Positions 30,050-39,194 of a stretch of 64,000 nt of DNA are shown here, in pieces; the stretch's first letter is position 1, and each line of letters starts with the position of its first letter. Below the pieces are notes generated by a model that made no database searches, had not been told where the DNA came from, and saw nothing but the letters and a program-made list of their open reading frames with translations. A program made the translations under genes and the position numbers. This DNA comes from JAWLAT01 sp041395325 (GTDB lineage Bacteria > Pseudomonadota > Gammaproteobacteria > Xanthomonadales > SZUA-5). The DNA is taken from assembly GCA_041395325.1 (NCBI GenBank), contig JAWLAT010000025.1, positions 7,564-71,563 on the forward strand. Direction: 5' to 3'.

Positions 30050-30784
30050 TCAGCCGTTGGCGACGCGGCTGGTGGGCACTTCCGAATCCAGATCCGCCAG
30101 GCGGTAGCCGGCGCTGTGGATGGTGTGCAGCAGCGAGCGGGAGAAGGGTTTGTCGATCACCTTGCGCAGGTTGTACAGATGACTGCGCAAAGTGTCGCTG
30201 TCCGGCAACATGTCACCCCAGATCTCGCGCTCGATATCGCGTCGCGAGACCACCCGCGGAGACTCGCGCATCAGGATCTGCAGCAATCGCAGGCCGATCG
30301 GCGACACCGCCAGATCCTTGCCGTTGCGGGTGACGCGCAGGGTGGCCGTGTCCAGCTGCAGGTCACCGACCTTCAGCAGCTCCTGACTGACCAGCCGACG
30401 GTCGCGGCGGATCAGCGCCCGGATGCGCGCCTCCAGCTCCTTCACCTCGAAAGGCTTGACCAGGTAGTCATCGGCGCCGGCGTCCAGGCCGGTCACCTTG
30501 TCCTCGAGCGTGTCCCGCGCGGTCAGCATCAGCACCGGCGTTGCCTTCTTGGCATCCTGACGCAGGCGACGGCACACATCGAAACCATCCATGCCTGGCA
30601 GCATCAGATCGAGAACGACCACGTCGTAACTGTTGCTGACGGCCAGGTGCAGACCGGTCACGCCATCCTGCGCGTAATCCACCGAATAGCCACGTCGCTC
30701 CAGATACTCACCGACCATCTCGGAAATACCGCGGTTGTCTTCGATCAACAACACCAGGCCTGCCTGATCGTCGCGCTGTTTCAT
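30050..30784 (-). CDS. OmpR-family response regulator
   Basis: The 244-residue protein has a receiver domain with the acidic pair in LIEDN, phospho-Asp in VVVLDLMLPGMDG and Lys in LVKPF. A winged-helix DNA-binding domain follows (SRRDIEREIWGD, LRSHLYNLRKVIDKPF). The ATG at 30784 follows GAGGGGG. It is the first gene of a leftward operon with the sensor kinase and possibly the ABC exporter. The signal is unknown. Confidence 0.94.
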   Translation of the reverse strand: MKQRDDQAGLVLLIEDNRGISEMVGEYLERRGYSVDYAQDGVTGLHLAVSNSYDVVVLDLMLPGMDGFDVCRRLRQDAKKATPVLMLTARDTLEDKVTGLDAGADDYLVKPFEVKELEARIRALIRRDRRLVSQELLKVGDLQLDTATLRVTRNGKDLAVSPIGLRLLQILMRESPRVVSRRDIEREIWGDMLPDSDTLRSHLYNLRKVIDKPFSRSLLHTIHSAGYRLADLDSEVPTSRVANG

Positions 30785-31044
30785 GTCCGCCCCCTCAATC
30801 ACATTCGTGAAGAACCTAGGCGCAGTTTTCTCTCAAGACCGTGATTCAGCCGTGAATTTGAGGTCTGTGGGCCGTGTTTCGAAGGCCCGCAGCTCGCATC
30901 TTCACAAAGTTGAAAGCCACGCCAAAGTCAGACCCACCGCATTCAGCCGTGGTTTCGGTGTGCGAGCCGCTGACGACCATCGGCAACGAGTCGATCACTC
31001 GCAGCGGGTAAGCTCTGGGCCATTGTCGCGATCCCGGAGTCGAG

Positions 31045-32382
31045 ATGCGCCATGCCAGCCTGCTGCAAATCGTCGATGCGCTCGGCGCCGGCCAGATCAG
31101 CTCGGTCGAGCTCACCCGACAATATCTGCGCGAAATCGAGCTGACCCATGCCGAGCTGAACACCTATCTGCAGGTGGACGAAAGCGGCGCACTGACTGCG
31201 GCGACCGCTTCGGATCGGCGTCGCGGGCGCGGAGAGGCACTGCATCCGCTGGATGGCGTGCCCTTCGCCGTCAAGGACAACATCGATGTCGCCGGCCTGG
31301 TGACGACCGTTGGTTTGGGTTTCCGCCGCGAGCGCATTGCTGCCGCCGATGCCGTGACCGTGGCGCGGCTGCGCAAGGCTGGCGCCGTGATGCTGGGCAA
31401 GTTGCATCTGCACGAGGCGGCACTGGGGGCTGACGGCGACAACCCGCATTTCGGCCGCTGCCAGAATCCGCGAAGGCTAGGCTACACGCCCGGCGGATCC
31501 AGCGGCGGGTCGGCTGCAGCGGTTGCGGCCGGGCTGTGCGCATTCAGCCTGGGCAGTGACTCCCTCGGCTCGATTCGAATTCCAGCCAGCTACTGCGGTG
31601 TGGTGGGCTTCAAGCCCAGCTTCGGTCGAGTCTCGCAACGCGGGCTGATCCGCGCCAGCCGCCGGCTCGACCACATCGGGCCGCTGGTGCGCAGCGCAGC
31701 GGATTTGCCGATGCTGTTCCAGACCATCAGTGGATTGGATCCGCAGGATCCGCAATCACGCTCGGTGCCGCTGGTGCATGCCGAACAGGGCGCCGGACAG
31801 TGGCGTTTGGGCCGGCTCACGAAGCTGAGCGCCCTCGGTGTGAATCAGGGCGTGGCCGACGTTTTCGAGCGACGCTGTGCCGCCATTGAGGCGAACACCG
31901 GCCGTTCATTGCAGCCTGTCGACCTGTCCGACCATGACTTCACGCGTTCGCGCCGCGCCGGCCTGCTGCTCTGTGAAGCCGAAATGCTGGTCGAGCACGC
32001 AGCCGACTGGCTGCAGCATCGCGAGGGCTGGTCGCCCGCAGTGCAGCAGATGCTGAGCTACGCACAGTCGCGTTCTGCTGCCGATCTGATTGGCGCCGAA
32101 CGCCAACTGGATGCATCGATCACCCGGCTGCGCCGCGTCTTTGCCGAGGTCGACCTGTTGCTGCTGCCAACGACGCCGCAGACGGCCTTTGCCTGGGACA
32201 CGCCGGTGCCGGTCAATCAGGCCGATCTCACCGCCATCGCCAACTTCGCCGGGGTACCGGCACTGAGCCTGCCCGCCGGCAACACCGTAGACGGCTTGCC
32301 GGTGGGGCTGCAATTGATGGGGCCGGTGGGCAGTGATCTGCAGCTGATGGCGCTGGCAGCGCGAATCGAACAGATGGCCTAG
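31045..32382 (+). CDS. Amidase, amidase-signature family
   Basis: The 445-residue enzyme has the Ser-cisSer-Lys triad of the amidase-signature family: Lys77 in FAVKDNID, the cis-Ser in PGGSSGGSA near residue 153, and the nucleophile Ser176 in SDSLGSIRIPAS. The usual GTDTGGS stretch is changed to GSDSLGS. No GatB or GatC is nearby, so it is a stand-alone amidase, not a GatA. The ATG follows GGAGTCGAG. A good hairpin terminator overlaps the stop codon. Confidence 0.88.
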   Translation: MRHASLLQIVDALGAGQISSVELTRQYLREIELTHAELNTYLQVDESGALTAATASDRRRGRGEALHPLDGVPFAVKDNIDVAGLVTTVGLGFRRERIAAADAVTVARLRKAGAVMLGKLHLHEAALGADGDNPHFGRCQNPRRLGYTPGGSSGGSAAAVAAGLCAFSLGSDSLGSIRIPASYCGVVGFKPSFGRVSQRGLIRASRRLDHIGPLVRSAADLPMLFQTISGLDPQDPQSRSVPLVHAEQGAGQWRLGRLTKLSALGVNQGVADVFERRCAAIEANTGRSLQPVDLSDHDFTRSRRAGLLLCEAEMLVEHAADWLQHREGWSPAVQQMLSYAQSRSAADLIGAERQLDASITRLRRVFAEVDLLLLPTTPQTAFAWDTPVPVNQADLTAIANFAGVPALSLPAGNTVDGLPVGLQLMGPVGSDLQLMALAARIEQMA

Positions 32383-32402
32383 GCCGCGAAAGGACGCGGC
32401 CT
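32381..32402 (+). terminator. Terminator hairpin of the amidase gene
   Basis: AGGCCGCG and CGCGGCCT form an 8-bp stem around loop AAAGGA, starting inside the stop codon. Only a short TTCGT follows, so it is a T-poor terminator. Confidence 0.55.
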
Positions 32403-32435
32403 TCGTGGCACCCACTCAGGCTCGATGCAGGCCGC

Positions 32436-34298
32436 TCAGTCGCGCACCTCGCAGAAGCAATAGGCATAGGTGCGCAGCGGATGCTCGCGGGCATCGCCAA
32501 ACAGCCGCAGCAACGACCGGCTCTGCCGAACCGAGTCGCTCACCCCCGGCGGCAGCTGCAAATCCAACCCGCTGAGCAGCTGCGTACCCACATGCGTTGA
32601 AAACACGTCCAGCAGGAAACGCTGGAATCCGCTCATTTCACGTTCCACGTAGCGTACCTGATAGTTGTCGCCCAGGTTGGCCAGCGTGGCCGCCTTGTTC
32701 ATCGCTTCCTGCAAGCCGCCCAGTTCATCCACCAGCCCGCGCTCGGACGCATCCTGCCCACTCCAGACACGACCTCGGGCGACCCGGTCGATCGCTTCGG
32801 TGCTCTGCTCACGGCTTTCGGCGACCTTGCCGATGAACTCCCGGTAGCCCTGCTCGATGCCGGACTGGATCAACCGCCCCACCCGCGGATCAAGCGGCTT
32901 GCGCGGATCCAGCGCCCCGGCCAGCCAGGTCGTCCCAGCGCCGTCGGCATGCAGACCCACCGCGTCCATCGTCCGATCCACTGACGGGAACAAACCGAAG
33001 ATACCGATCGAGCCAGTAATCGTTGCCGGATCGGCATAGATGGCATCGGAGGTCATCGAGATCCAGTAGCCACCGGAAGCGGCCACGTCGCCCATCGAAA
33101 TCACGACCGGCTTGCCGGCCTCACGCGTGAGTTCCAGCTCGCGCCGAATCTGCTCCGAGGCAAAGGCGCTACCACCCGGCGAGTCGACGCGCAGGACCAC
33201 CGCCTTGATCGCGCTGTCCTCGCGCGCCTGGCGTACCAGTGCCGATGTGCTCAGGCCACCGACGGTGCCCTGCGGATGTTCACCATCGATGATCTCACCC
33301 TGCGCCACGATCACGGCCAATTGCGGCGCGTCGAGCATGGCGGACGGCTTGGCGTGCTGTTCGGCATAGGTCAGCAGGTCAATCGTGCGCGCTTCCTTGG
33401 TGTCCGGATCGACCGAGCCGCGTTCGGCCAGCAGCTTGCGGAATTGATCCTCAGTCAGCAGTTCGTCGACCAGATGACTCCCCAGCGCCAACTGAGCGAA
33501 GTCGCCATCGACTTCCTCCACCAGCTCAGGCAACTGCTCGATCCAGCGATCGACGAAACCAGGATCGAACTCGCGCGCCTGACTGACGTCGGCAATGTAG
33601 ACCCGCCACAGATCCGACAGCCACTCGCTGTCGGCCTCCAGTGCGGCCTCCGAGGGGCCGTCCAGCAGATAGGGTTCAACCGCGCTCTTGTACTCGCCGA
33701 CCCGGAAGACGTGCACGTCCACCTTCAGCTTCTCCAGCAGCGAGCGGTAATAGAGCCGGTTGCGTCCCAGGCCTTCCAGCAGTACGCCACCGTTGGGGTT
33801 CAGGTAAATCCGGTCGGCACGGGCCGCCAGGTAGTAGCCACGCTGATCAAACCAGTCACCGTAGGCCAGGACTTCCTTGCCAGACGCCTTGACGGCATCG
33901 ATGGCGCGGCCCACTTCGCGCAGTGTCGCCAGACCGGCGCCCAGAAACTGCTCGGTGCGAATGACCACGCGGTCGATGTTCGGATCGGTCGCGGCGCTCT
34001 CCAGCGCACGCAGCACGTCGCGCAGCTGCACCTCGGCAATCTGGTCACCGGTCAGCTGAGCCAGCACGCGGTCACCGGGATCGGCCGAGTACTGCTCGAC
34101 GATCTCACCCTTGGGCTGCAGCAGCAGCGCCGTGCCCGGCTCCATTTGGCGACCGCCAAGACCAAACAGGGCACTGACAATGAAGATCAGGACCAGCAGA
34201 AAGATCAGATTGAGGACCACCCGACGAGTACCGTCGATGAAGCCCCAGAATCCGTTCCACAAGCGCCGCATGGGGCCTGGTCTGCTTTGTTGCTGCAT
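32436..34298 (-). CDS. sppA: Signal peptide peptidase SppA, 67K type
   Basis: The 620-residue protease cleaves remnant signal peptides in the inner membrane. One N-terminal helix (about residues 20-42) anchors it. The catalytic dyad is placed as in E. coli SppA: Lys204 in VGEYKSAVEPY and Ser408 in GDVAASGGYW. The two tandem peptidase domains are both present, which defines the long form. The ATG at 34298 follows AGGAGAGC. It is 159 bp downstream of the MATE gene, across a repeat element. Confidence 0.95.
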   Translation of the reverse strand: MQQQSRPGPMRRLWNGFWGFIDGTRRVVLNLIFLLVLIFIVSALFGLGGRQMEPGTALLLQPKGEIVEQYSADPGDRVLAQLTGDQIAEVQLRDVLRALESAATDPNIDRVVIRTEQFLGAGLATLREVGRAIDAVKASGKEVLAYGDWFDQRGYYLAARADRIYLNPNGGVLLEGLGRNRLYYRSLLEKLKVDVHVFRVGEYKSAVEPYLLDGPSEAALEADSEWLSDLWRVYIADVSQAREFDPGFVDRWIEQLPELVEEVDGDFAQLALGSHLVDELLTEDQFRKLLAERGSVDPDTKEARTIDLLTYAEQHAKPSAMLDAPQLAVIVAQGEIIDGEHPQGTVGGLSTSALVRQAREDSAIKAVVLRVDSPGGSAFASEQIRRELELTREAGKPVVISMGDVAASGGYWISMTSDAIYADPATITGSIGIFGLFPSVDRTMDAVGLHADGAGTTWLAGALDPRKPLDPRVGRLIQSGIEQGYREFIGKVAESREQSTEAIDRVARGRVWSGQDASERGLVDELGGLQEAMNKAATLANLGDNYQVRYVEREMSGFQRFLLDVFSTHVGTQLLSGLDLQLPPGVSDSVRQSRSLLRLFGDAREHPLRTYAYCFCEVRD

Positions 34299-34406
34299 GG
34301 ACTGCTCTCCTGCTGCCGGTTTTCGCGCCGGCGATGATGACATGTTCATTGTCACCCGATGACCGCAGCCCACCATGGGCCGCTGGTCAGGGGTCATTGG
34401 TCGTTA

Positions 34407-34465
34407 AGGGCTGAGGGCACAGGGTCAAGGGGTCAGGGAATGGCCAGCCCCGAGCCCTCAGCTCT
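34407..34465. repeat. GGGCTGAGGG inverted repeat between MATE and sppA genes
   Basis: AGGGCTGAGGGC (34407-34418) and its inverted copy GCCCTCAGCTCT (34454-34465) match at 11 of 12 bases. The MATE stop codon lies inside the second copy. Confidence 0.55.
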
Positions 34466-35855
34466 GGCTCACTCTGGCCAGCCCGGGAGGGTTTCGCAAT
34501 TGGGCGGCTGCACGGGTCAGCAGCAGCAAGGCCGCCATGCTGAGACCGGCGATGAAGCCGATCCACAGCCCCTGCGGGCCCCAGCCACGGACGAAACCCA
34601 GCCACCAGGCAATCGGAAAACCGACGCCCCAATACGCGATGGCGGTGTAAAGCATCGGAATGCGGGTGTCCTTCAGACCGCGCAGAGCGCCGGCAGCCAC
34701 CGCCTGCAGCCCGTCGGAAATCTGAAAAATCGCCGCCAGCGTCAGCAGGCTGCTGGCCAGCGCAATGACCGCCGGCTGACCGGGTGCGTACCAGCTGGCC
34801 AGCTGTTCGGCGCCGACGATCATCACGGTGCAGCTGAAGCTCTGACACAGCAGGCAGAGGATCAGCGCGGCGATACCAGCCCGGCGCAGCGCCAACGGAT
34901 CGGCGCTGCCGCGCGCCTGGCCGACGCGCACGGTGACGGCCATCGCCAGGCCCAGCGGCAACATGAAGGCGATCGAGGCAATGTTGATGGCGATCTGGTG
35001 AGCCGCCACGGTGACCGTGCCCAGCCGGCCCATCAGCCAACTCACGCCGATGAACAACCCGCCTTCCATCAGCAATGTGAAGGCGATCGGTGAACCCAAC
35101 AGCAGCAGCTGAGCCAGTGCCTGCGGCTGCGGCCAACCCCAGCGCCAGTGCGCGGCCAGCCAGCGATGACGCCGCCGCCAGCGCAGATATCCCAGCATGA
35201 CCAGCGCTTGCGTCCACAGCACCATGGCGGTGGCCAGTCCGCAGCCATAAGCGCCCATCGACGGCAAGCCGAAGCCGCCGAAGATCAGCCAGGCCGACAA
35301 CGGCAACAGCAATCCCAGGCCGAGCAGGCCCAACAGCAGCGCCGGCCAGGTATCGCCCTGACCTTCGCAGAATCCGCGCATCGAGTAATAGATCGCCAGT
35401 GCGGGACCACCCCAGGCAATGCCATGGAGAAAGTGCGCCGCCGCCTCGATGACGCTGGCCTCCACGCCGACCCAATGCAGCAAGGGCGCGGCATGCAGGA
35501 CTCCGGCGGCGGCGAGCAGGCCCAGCACCAGGGCCAGCCACAGTCCCTGCAGCAGCACGGCTGGCGTTTCTTCGCGGCGACCGGCGCCAGCCAACTGCGC
35601 CACCGATGGCGGTACCGCCATCAACACGCCGTAGATCACCATCGTCGCCAGCGTCCAGGTGGCCGCGCCGATCGCCACGCCGGCCAGAGTCTGCTGCCCG
35701 TGGCGGCCGGCCAACACCGTATCGATGACGGTCATGCCGATCATCGTCAATTGGCCGGAGATCAACGGCAGCGCCAATCGAGCCAGCGCGCGCAACTCAT
35801 CCAGCAGGCCGCGCTGAGGGCGGTCGACGCCCTGCAGTCGCTCGGTCGGGTGCAC
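34458..35855 (-). CDS. MATE-family multidrug efflux transporter
   Basis: The 465-residue membrane protein has the two-times-six helix layout of NorM-type MATE pumps, which export cationic drugs by Na+ or H+ exchange. Typical motifs include LPLISGQLTMIGMTVIDTVLAGRHG and, in the second half, GSPIAFTLLMEGGLF, HQIAINIAS and AVTVRVGQARG. No ATG fits; the GTG at 35855 follows GGAAG at the right distance. It is divergent from the DUF3667 gene, with 72 bp between starts. The last codons lie in a repeat element. Confidence 0.92.
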   Translation of the reverse strand: MHPTERLQGVDRPQRGLLDELRALARLALPLISGQLTMIGMTVIDTVLAGRHGQQTLAGVAIGAATWTLATMVIYGVLMAVPPSVAQLAGAGRREETPAVLLQGLWLALVLGLLAAAGVLHAAPLLHWVGVEASVIEAAAHFLHGIAWGGPALAIYYSMRGFCEGQGDTWPALLLGLLGLGLLLPLSAWLIFGGFGLPSMGAYGCGLATAMVLWTQALVMLGYLRWRRRHRWLAAHWRWGWPQPQALAQLLLLGSPIAFTLLMEGGLFIGVSWLMGRLGTVTVAAHQIAINIASIAFMLPLGLAMAVTVRVGQARGSADPLALRRAGIAALILCLLCQSFSCTVMIVGAEQLASWYAPGQPAVIALASSLLTLAAIFQISDGLQAVAAGALRGLKDTRIPMLYTAIAYWGVGFPIAWWLGFVRGWGPQGLWIGFIAGLSMAALLLLTRAAAQLRNPPGLARVSQS

Positions 35856-35927
35856 TGAGGTTCTTCCGGCGGTCTGAGGGGCCGCGTATCTTAAGGGCTG
35901 GGACCGCCGCCAGTCCGAAGCGCTTTC

Positions 35928-37160
35928 ATGTCCGAATCCGTCGACACCGGCCAGCTCCAGCGGCCGCAGCCACCGCCATCCGCCAGCGCCGCCGGCGAGT
36001 ACGGACCCATGCCGCCCGCAGGGGCGCTCTGTGCCAATTGCGATGCGCCGCTGCAGGGGCCGTTCTGCCACACCTGCGGTCAGCCCTTGAAGACGCCGAT
36101 CCGCGAACTCGGCAGTCTGGCCACCGACATGGTGGAGATGATCACCGACGTCGACGGCCGCTTTTTCAAGTCCCTCGGACTGCTGTTCTTTCGCCCTGGC
36201 CGGCTGACCATGCGCTACCTCGGCGGCCAGCGCGTGCGTTTCATTCGTCCCCTGAGGATGTATTTCGGGCTGTCCATTCTGGTCTTTCTGGCGGCCTCCC
36301 TCTCGCCCGATCTGCACGTGCAGACCGACGACCAGGGCAACGTCAATCTCACGGTCGAAACTCAAACTGGCGAGGACGGTGAGAAACCGTCCGAGCTGAC
36401 CGACGAGCAATCCCGCGAGATGGCGGATCAATTCCGTCGCATGATCGATGACCCGGAAATGCGGGAGCGGATGCCGCCGGAAGCCCGCGCGGCCATCGAG
36501 CAGCAGATCCAGCGCTCGCTGCAGGACGAACAGCTGGCGGCGAACATCCAGGCCGCCGAAGCCGAGGCCCAGCGCATCACCGAAGCACTGGGCAAGCCGA
36601 AGAAGGAGCGCACCATCAGCTTCGGCAATGGGCCGTGGCACAAGACCGACAATCCGCTCCACATCGACTGGCTCAGCGATTCGGCCAACCTGCAGCTGAA
36701 CGAGCTGGTGGATCGGGCCGTGCACAACATCGACAAGGTCGAGGAAGATCCGCAACGACTGGTCAGCGCCTTCCTTGATGTAATGCCGCAGACCATGTTC
36801 GTGCTGCTGCCGCTGTTCGCCTTGCTGCTGAAGCTGACCTATCTGTTCAAGCGGCGGCTCTACGTCGAGCACCTGATCGTCGCGCTGCACAGCCACAGCT
36901 TCATGTTCTTTGCCTTTCTGCTGCTGTTTGCCTTCAGTCAGCTCAGCAGCTGGCTGCCTTTCCTGGACGGCATCTTCAGCTGGCTGAGCATCGCCATCAC
37001 CTGCTGGATTCCGCTCTATCTGCTGTTGATGCAAAAACGCGTCTACGCCCAGGGTTGGCCGATGACAGTGATCAAGTACGGTTTCCTGGGTCTGGTCTAT
37101 CTCTTCCTGATCAGCTTCGGTATGGTCGGCGCCCTGCTTATCAGCCTGGTGTATCTGTGA
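35928..37160 (+). CDS. DUF3667 zinc-ribbon membrane protein
   Basis: The 410-residue protein has an N-terminal zinc ribbon (CANC and CHTC) followed by TPIRELGSLATDMVEMITDVDGR-type sequence typical of DUF3667. One membrane helix follows (MYFGLSILVFLAASL), then a long charged linker rich in Glu and Gln, and four C-terminal helices. Function is not known. Its stop overlaps the start of the DUF4286 gene in GTGA, and rluF follows, so the three form one operon. Confidence 0.88.
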   Translation: MSESVDTGQLQRPQPPPSASAAGEYGPMPPAGALCANCDAPLQGPFCHTCGQPLKTPIRELGSLATDMVEMITDVDGRFFKSLGLLFFRPGRLTMRYLGGQRVRFIRPLRMYFGLSILVFLAASLSPDLHVQTDDQGNVNLTVETQTGEDGEKPSELTDEQSREMADQFRRMIDDPEMRERMPPEARAAIEQQIQRSLQDEQLAANIQAAEAEAQRITEALGKPKKERTISFGNGPWHKTDNPLHIDWLSDSANLQLNELVDRAVHNIDKVEEDPQRLVSAFLDVMPQTMFVLLPLFALLLKLTYLFKRRLYVEHLIVALHSHSFMFFAFLLLFAFSQLSSWLPFLDGIFSWLSIAITCWIPLYLLLMQKRVYAQGWPMTVIKYGFLGLVYLFLISFGMVGALLISLVYL

Positions 37161-37480
37161 CCATCTACGAAGTCAGTATCGAGATCGATGCCGAGTGTGC
37201 CGCGGCCTATCGGGCCTGGCTGGCCACGCACGTGCGCGAGCTGCTGGCCTTGCCGGGCTTCACCAGTGCCAGCGTGTTCGAAGTGGAGGCCGACGAGCCG
37301 GAACCGGCCCGCTGCGGCCTGGTGGTGCAATACCGACTCGAGCATCACGTCGCGCTGCAGCGCTATCTGCGGGAATTCGCGCCAGCCATGCGCGCCAAGG
37401 CCGACGAGCAGTTTGCCGGCCGCTACCGCGCCAGCCGGCGTGTGCTCAACCCCTTGTGCGAGATCCTCGCAGCGGACTGA
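37157..37480 (+). CDS. DUF4286 family protein
   Basis: The 107-residue protein is a small alpha/beta barrel-like domain with the typical start TIYEVSIEID and the motif LLALPGFTSASVFEV. These resemble dimeric ferredoxin-like domains. The role is unknown. GTG at 37157 overlaps the previous stop by 4 nt, which fixes the start. RluF begins 6 bp after its stop. Confidence 0.88.
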   Translation: MTIYEVSIEIDAECAAAYRAWLATHVRELLALPGFTSASVFEVEADEPEPARCGLVVQYRLEHHVALQRYLREFAPAMRAKADEQFAGRYRASRRVLNPLCEILAAD

Positions 37481-37485
37481 CGCCC

Positions 37486-38196
37486 ATGCGGCTGAACAAA
37501 CTGATCAGCGACAGCGGCCTGTGCTCGCGGCGCGAAGCCGACGAGTTGATCGAAGCTGGCCGCGTCAGCGTCAATGGTCGACCGGCCACACTGGGCCAAC
37601 TGCTCAGTGAGGGCGATGACGTCCTGGTCGACGGCCAGAGCCTGCCGCAGCGCAAGCGCAAGGCAGGTCGGCGTCATGTCTACATCGCGCTGAACAAGCC
37701 GATCGGTATCACCTGCACCACCGACACCGAGGTCAGCGGCAACATCGTCGAGCACGTCGGCCACGAGCAACGGATCTTCCCTGTCGGTCGGCTGGACAAG
37801 GATTCCGAGGGGCTGATCCTGCTGACCAGCAACGGCGACATCGTCAATCAGCTGTTGCGCTGGGAAAATCATCTGGAGAAGGAATATCTGGTCGCCGTCA
37901 ACAAGCCGGTGTTGCCGGATTTTCTTGCCGGCATGGCCAAGGGCGTGCGCATCCACGGCCAGCTGACGCGGCCCTGCAAGACCTCGCGCCTGGCCAAGTT
38001 CGGCTTCCGCATCATTCTTACCCAGGGTCTGAATCGCCAGATCCGACTGATGTCGGCCGCCTTCGGCTATCGCGTCAAGCAGCTCTGCCGGGTGCGCATC
38101 GGGCAGATTCGCATGGGCAGCCTGAAGCCGGGTCGCTGGCGCAATCTGACCGACGCCGAGCTGAGCACGATTCTGCCGCGGCGCGAGGACTGGTAG
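37486..38196 (+). CDS. rluF: 23S rRNA pseudouridine synthase RluF
   Basis: The 236-residue enzyme isomerises U2604 of 23S rRNA to pseudouridine, by similarity with E. coli RluF. An S4 RNA-binding domain opens the protein (LNKLISDSGLCSRREADELIEAGRVSVNG). The catalytic Asp lies in GRLDKDSEGL. The RluF-like motif GLNRQIRLMSAAFGYRVKQLCR follows. It is shorter than E. coli RluF because the C-terminal tail is missing. The ATG lies 6 bp after the DUF4286 gene. Confidence 0.93.
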   Translation: MRLNKLISDSGLCSRREADELIEAGRVSVNGRPATLGQLLSEGDDVLVDGQSLPQRKRKAGRRHVYIALNKPIGITCTTDTEVSGNIVEHVGHEQRIFPVGRLDKDSEGLILLTSNGDIVNQLLRWENHLEKEYLVAVNKPVLPDFLAGMAKGVRIHGQLTRPCKTSRLAKFGFRIILTQGLNRQIRLMSAAFGYRVKQLCRVRIGQIRMGSLKPGRWRNLTDAELSTILPRREDW

Positions 38197-38331
38197 CCGG
38201 CAGCAGGACTGCCATCACGCGCAGCGGGAGTCGATGCCCCCCACTCCCCCACCCTTACGTATACTGCCCTCCGAGGCCCGCCGTCGCCGCCATCTGGCCA
38301 CGGACGGAATCACCCACGACAGGAGGAATCG

Positions 38332-38727
38332 ATGAGCGACAACGCCAGCGTCACCCCACCCATGCCGCCCGCCACGCCGGCCGGATCGCCCAGTGCCGAG
38401 GAACGCCAGTGGGGCCTGTTCGCCCATCTGTCCGCGTTGGTCGGATTCATCATTCCCTTCGGCAGCATCCTCGGTCCGCTGATTATCTGGCAGATCAAGA
38501 AGAATGAGATGCCTTTCGTCGATGATCAGGGCAAGGAAGCTTTGAACTTCCAGATCACGGTCTTTCTCGCCGTCATCGTCAGTTTGATCCTCACGTTCAT
38601 TCTGATCGGCTTCCTGTTGCTGTTGGTCGTCGGTCTGGGCGCCCTGGTGTTCACGATCATCGGCGGCATCAAGGCCAACGAGGGCGTGGCCTACCGCTAT
38701 CCCTTCACGCTGCGACTGATCAAGTAG
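38332..38727 (+). CDS. DUF4870 family membrane protein
   Basis: The 131-residue protein has a Pro-rich N-terminus and three membrane helices, with the DUF4870 signature WGLFAHLSALVGF and FVDDQGKEALNFQ. The family is related to Tic20-like proteins; its bacterial role is unknown. The ATG follows AGGAGGA, the best ribosome site in the window. A candidate -10 TATACT lies at 38260-38265 without a clear -35. A strong hairpin follows the stop codon. Confidence 0.92.
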   Translation: MSDNASVTPPMPPATPAGSPSAEERQWGLFAHLSALVGFIIPFGSILGPLIIWQIKKNEMPFVDDQGKEALNFQITVFLAVIVSLILTFILIGFLLLLVVGLGALVFTIIGGIKANEGVAYRYPFTLRLIK

Positions 38728-38742
38728 CGTAGTGACAACGTC

Positions 38743-38776
38743 ATGCGGGATCGCGGGCACTGTCCCGCGCCCGCAT
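38743..38776 (+). terminator. Strong hairpin after the DUF4870 gene
   Basis: ATGCGGG/CCCGCAT (outer, 7 bp) and CGCGGG/CCCGCG (inner, 6 bp) form a 13-bp stem with an AT bulge and a CACTGT loop, starting 16 nt after the stop codon. There is no T-tract, so it may be a T-less terminator or mRNA-stabilising element. Confidence 0.5.
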
Positions 38777-39194
38777 GGCGATGCTGCTGTCGACAGATGC
38801 TGGCCATTGGCTGAAATCGCGCGGCCTGCAACGGGTCGCAGCCGCTCCTGGCGGTCAGCACGCGTCGACGCCAATGAATCAACGGGTTGCCTGCGCCGCT
38901 ACTGACTGCGAGCCCGTCCCCAAGCGCCACCCGGGCCCTCGAGACCGATGAGGCGCCGGATCGCAATCGCGCGGCCCACATGACCTCTGCTCAGGCGCAG
39001 GCACGGCTCTGCCGCCATATCGTTGAGGGTTGGGGCACACACGGTTGTCTGCCTGAGGCACATGGCCTCGCCCGAGTGAACGGTATCCAGGCGTGTGTAT
39101 CGGCCTCAGGCCATCCAAACGCCGACACGCCAGCCGTATTCGCTGGCGTCAGGCAAACACAGCGAACCTGACCTGATGGGCAGGACGCCAGCGC
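38777..39194. other. Intergenic stretch without a supported gene
   Basis: I see no convincing gene here. A 94-codon frame at 38887-39171 has no ribosome site or recognisable content. The only clear structure is an inverted repeat, ACGCCAGC (39127-39134) with GCTGGCGT (39142-39149), which may end the leftward or rightward transcript. Confidence 0.5.

Noticed and set aside
35856..37034. Upstream extension of the MATE frame
   Set aside because: It is antisense to the DUF3667 gene, which has a clear zinc ribbon and helices.
38887..39171. 94-codon frame in the 38.7-39.2 kb spacer
   Set aside because: It has no ribosome site and no recognisable content, and it crosses an inverted repeat.
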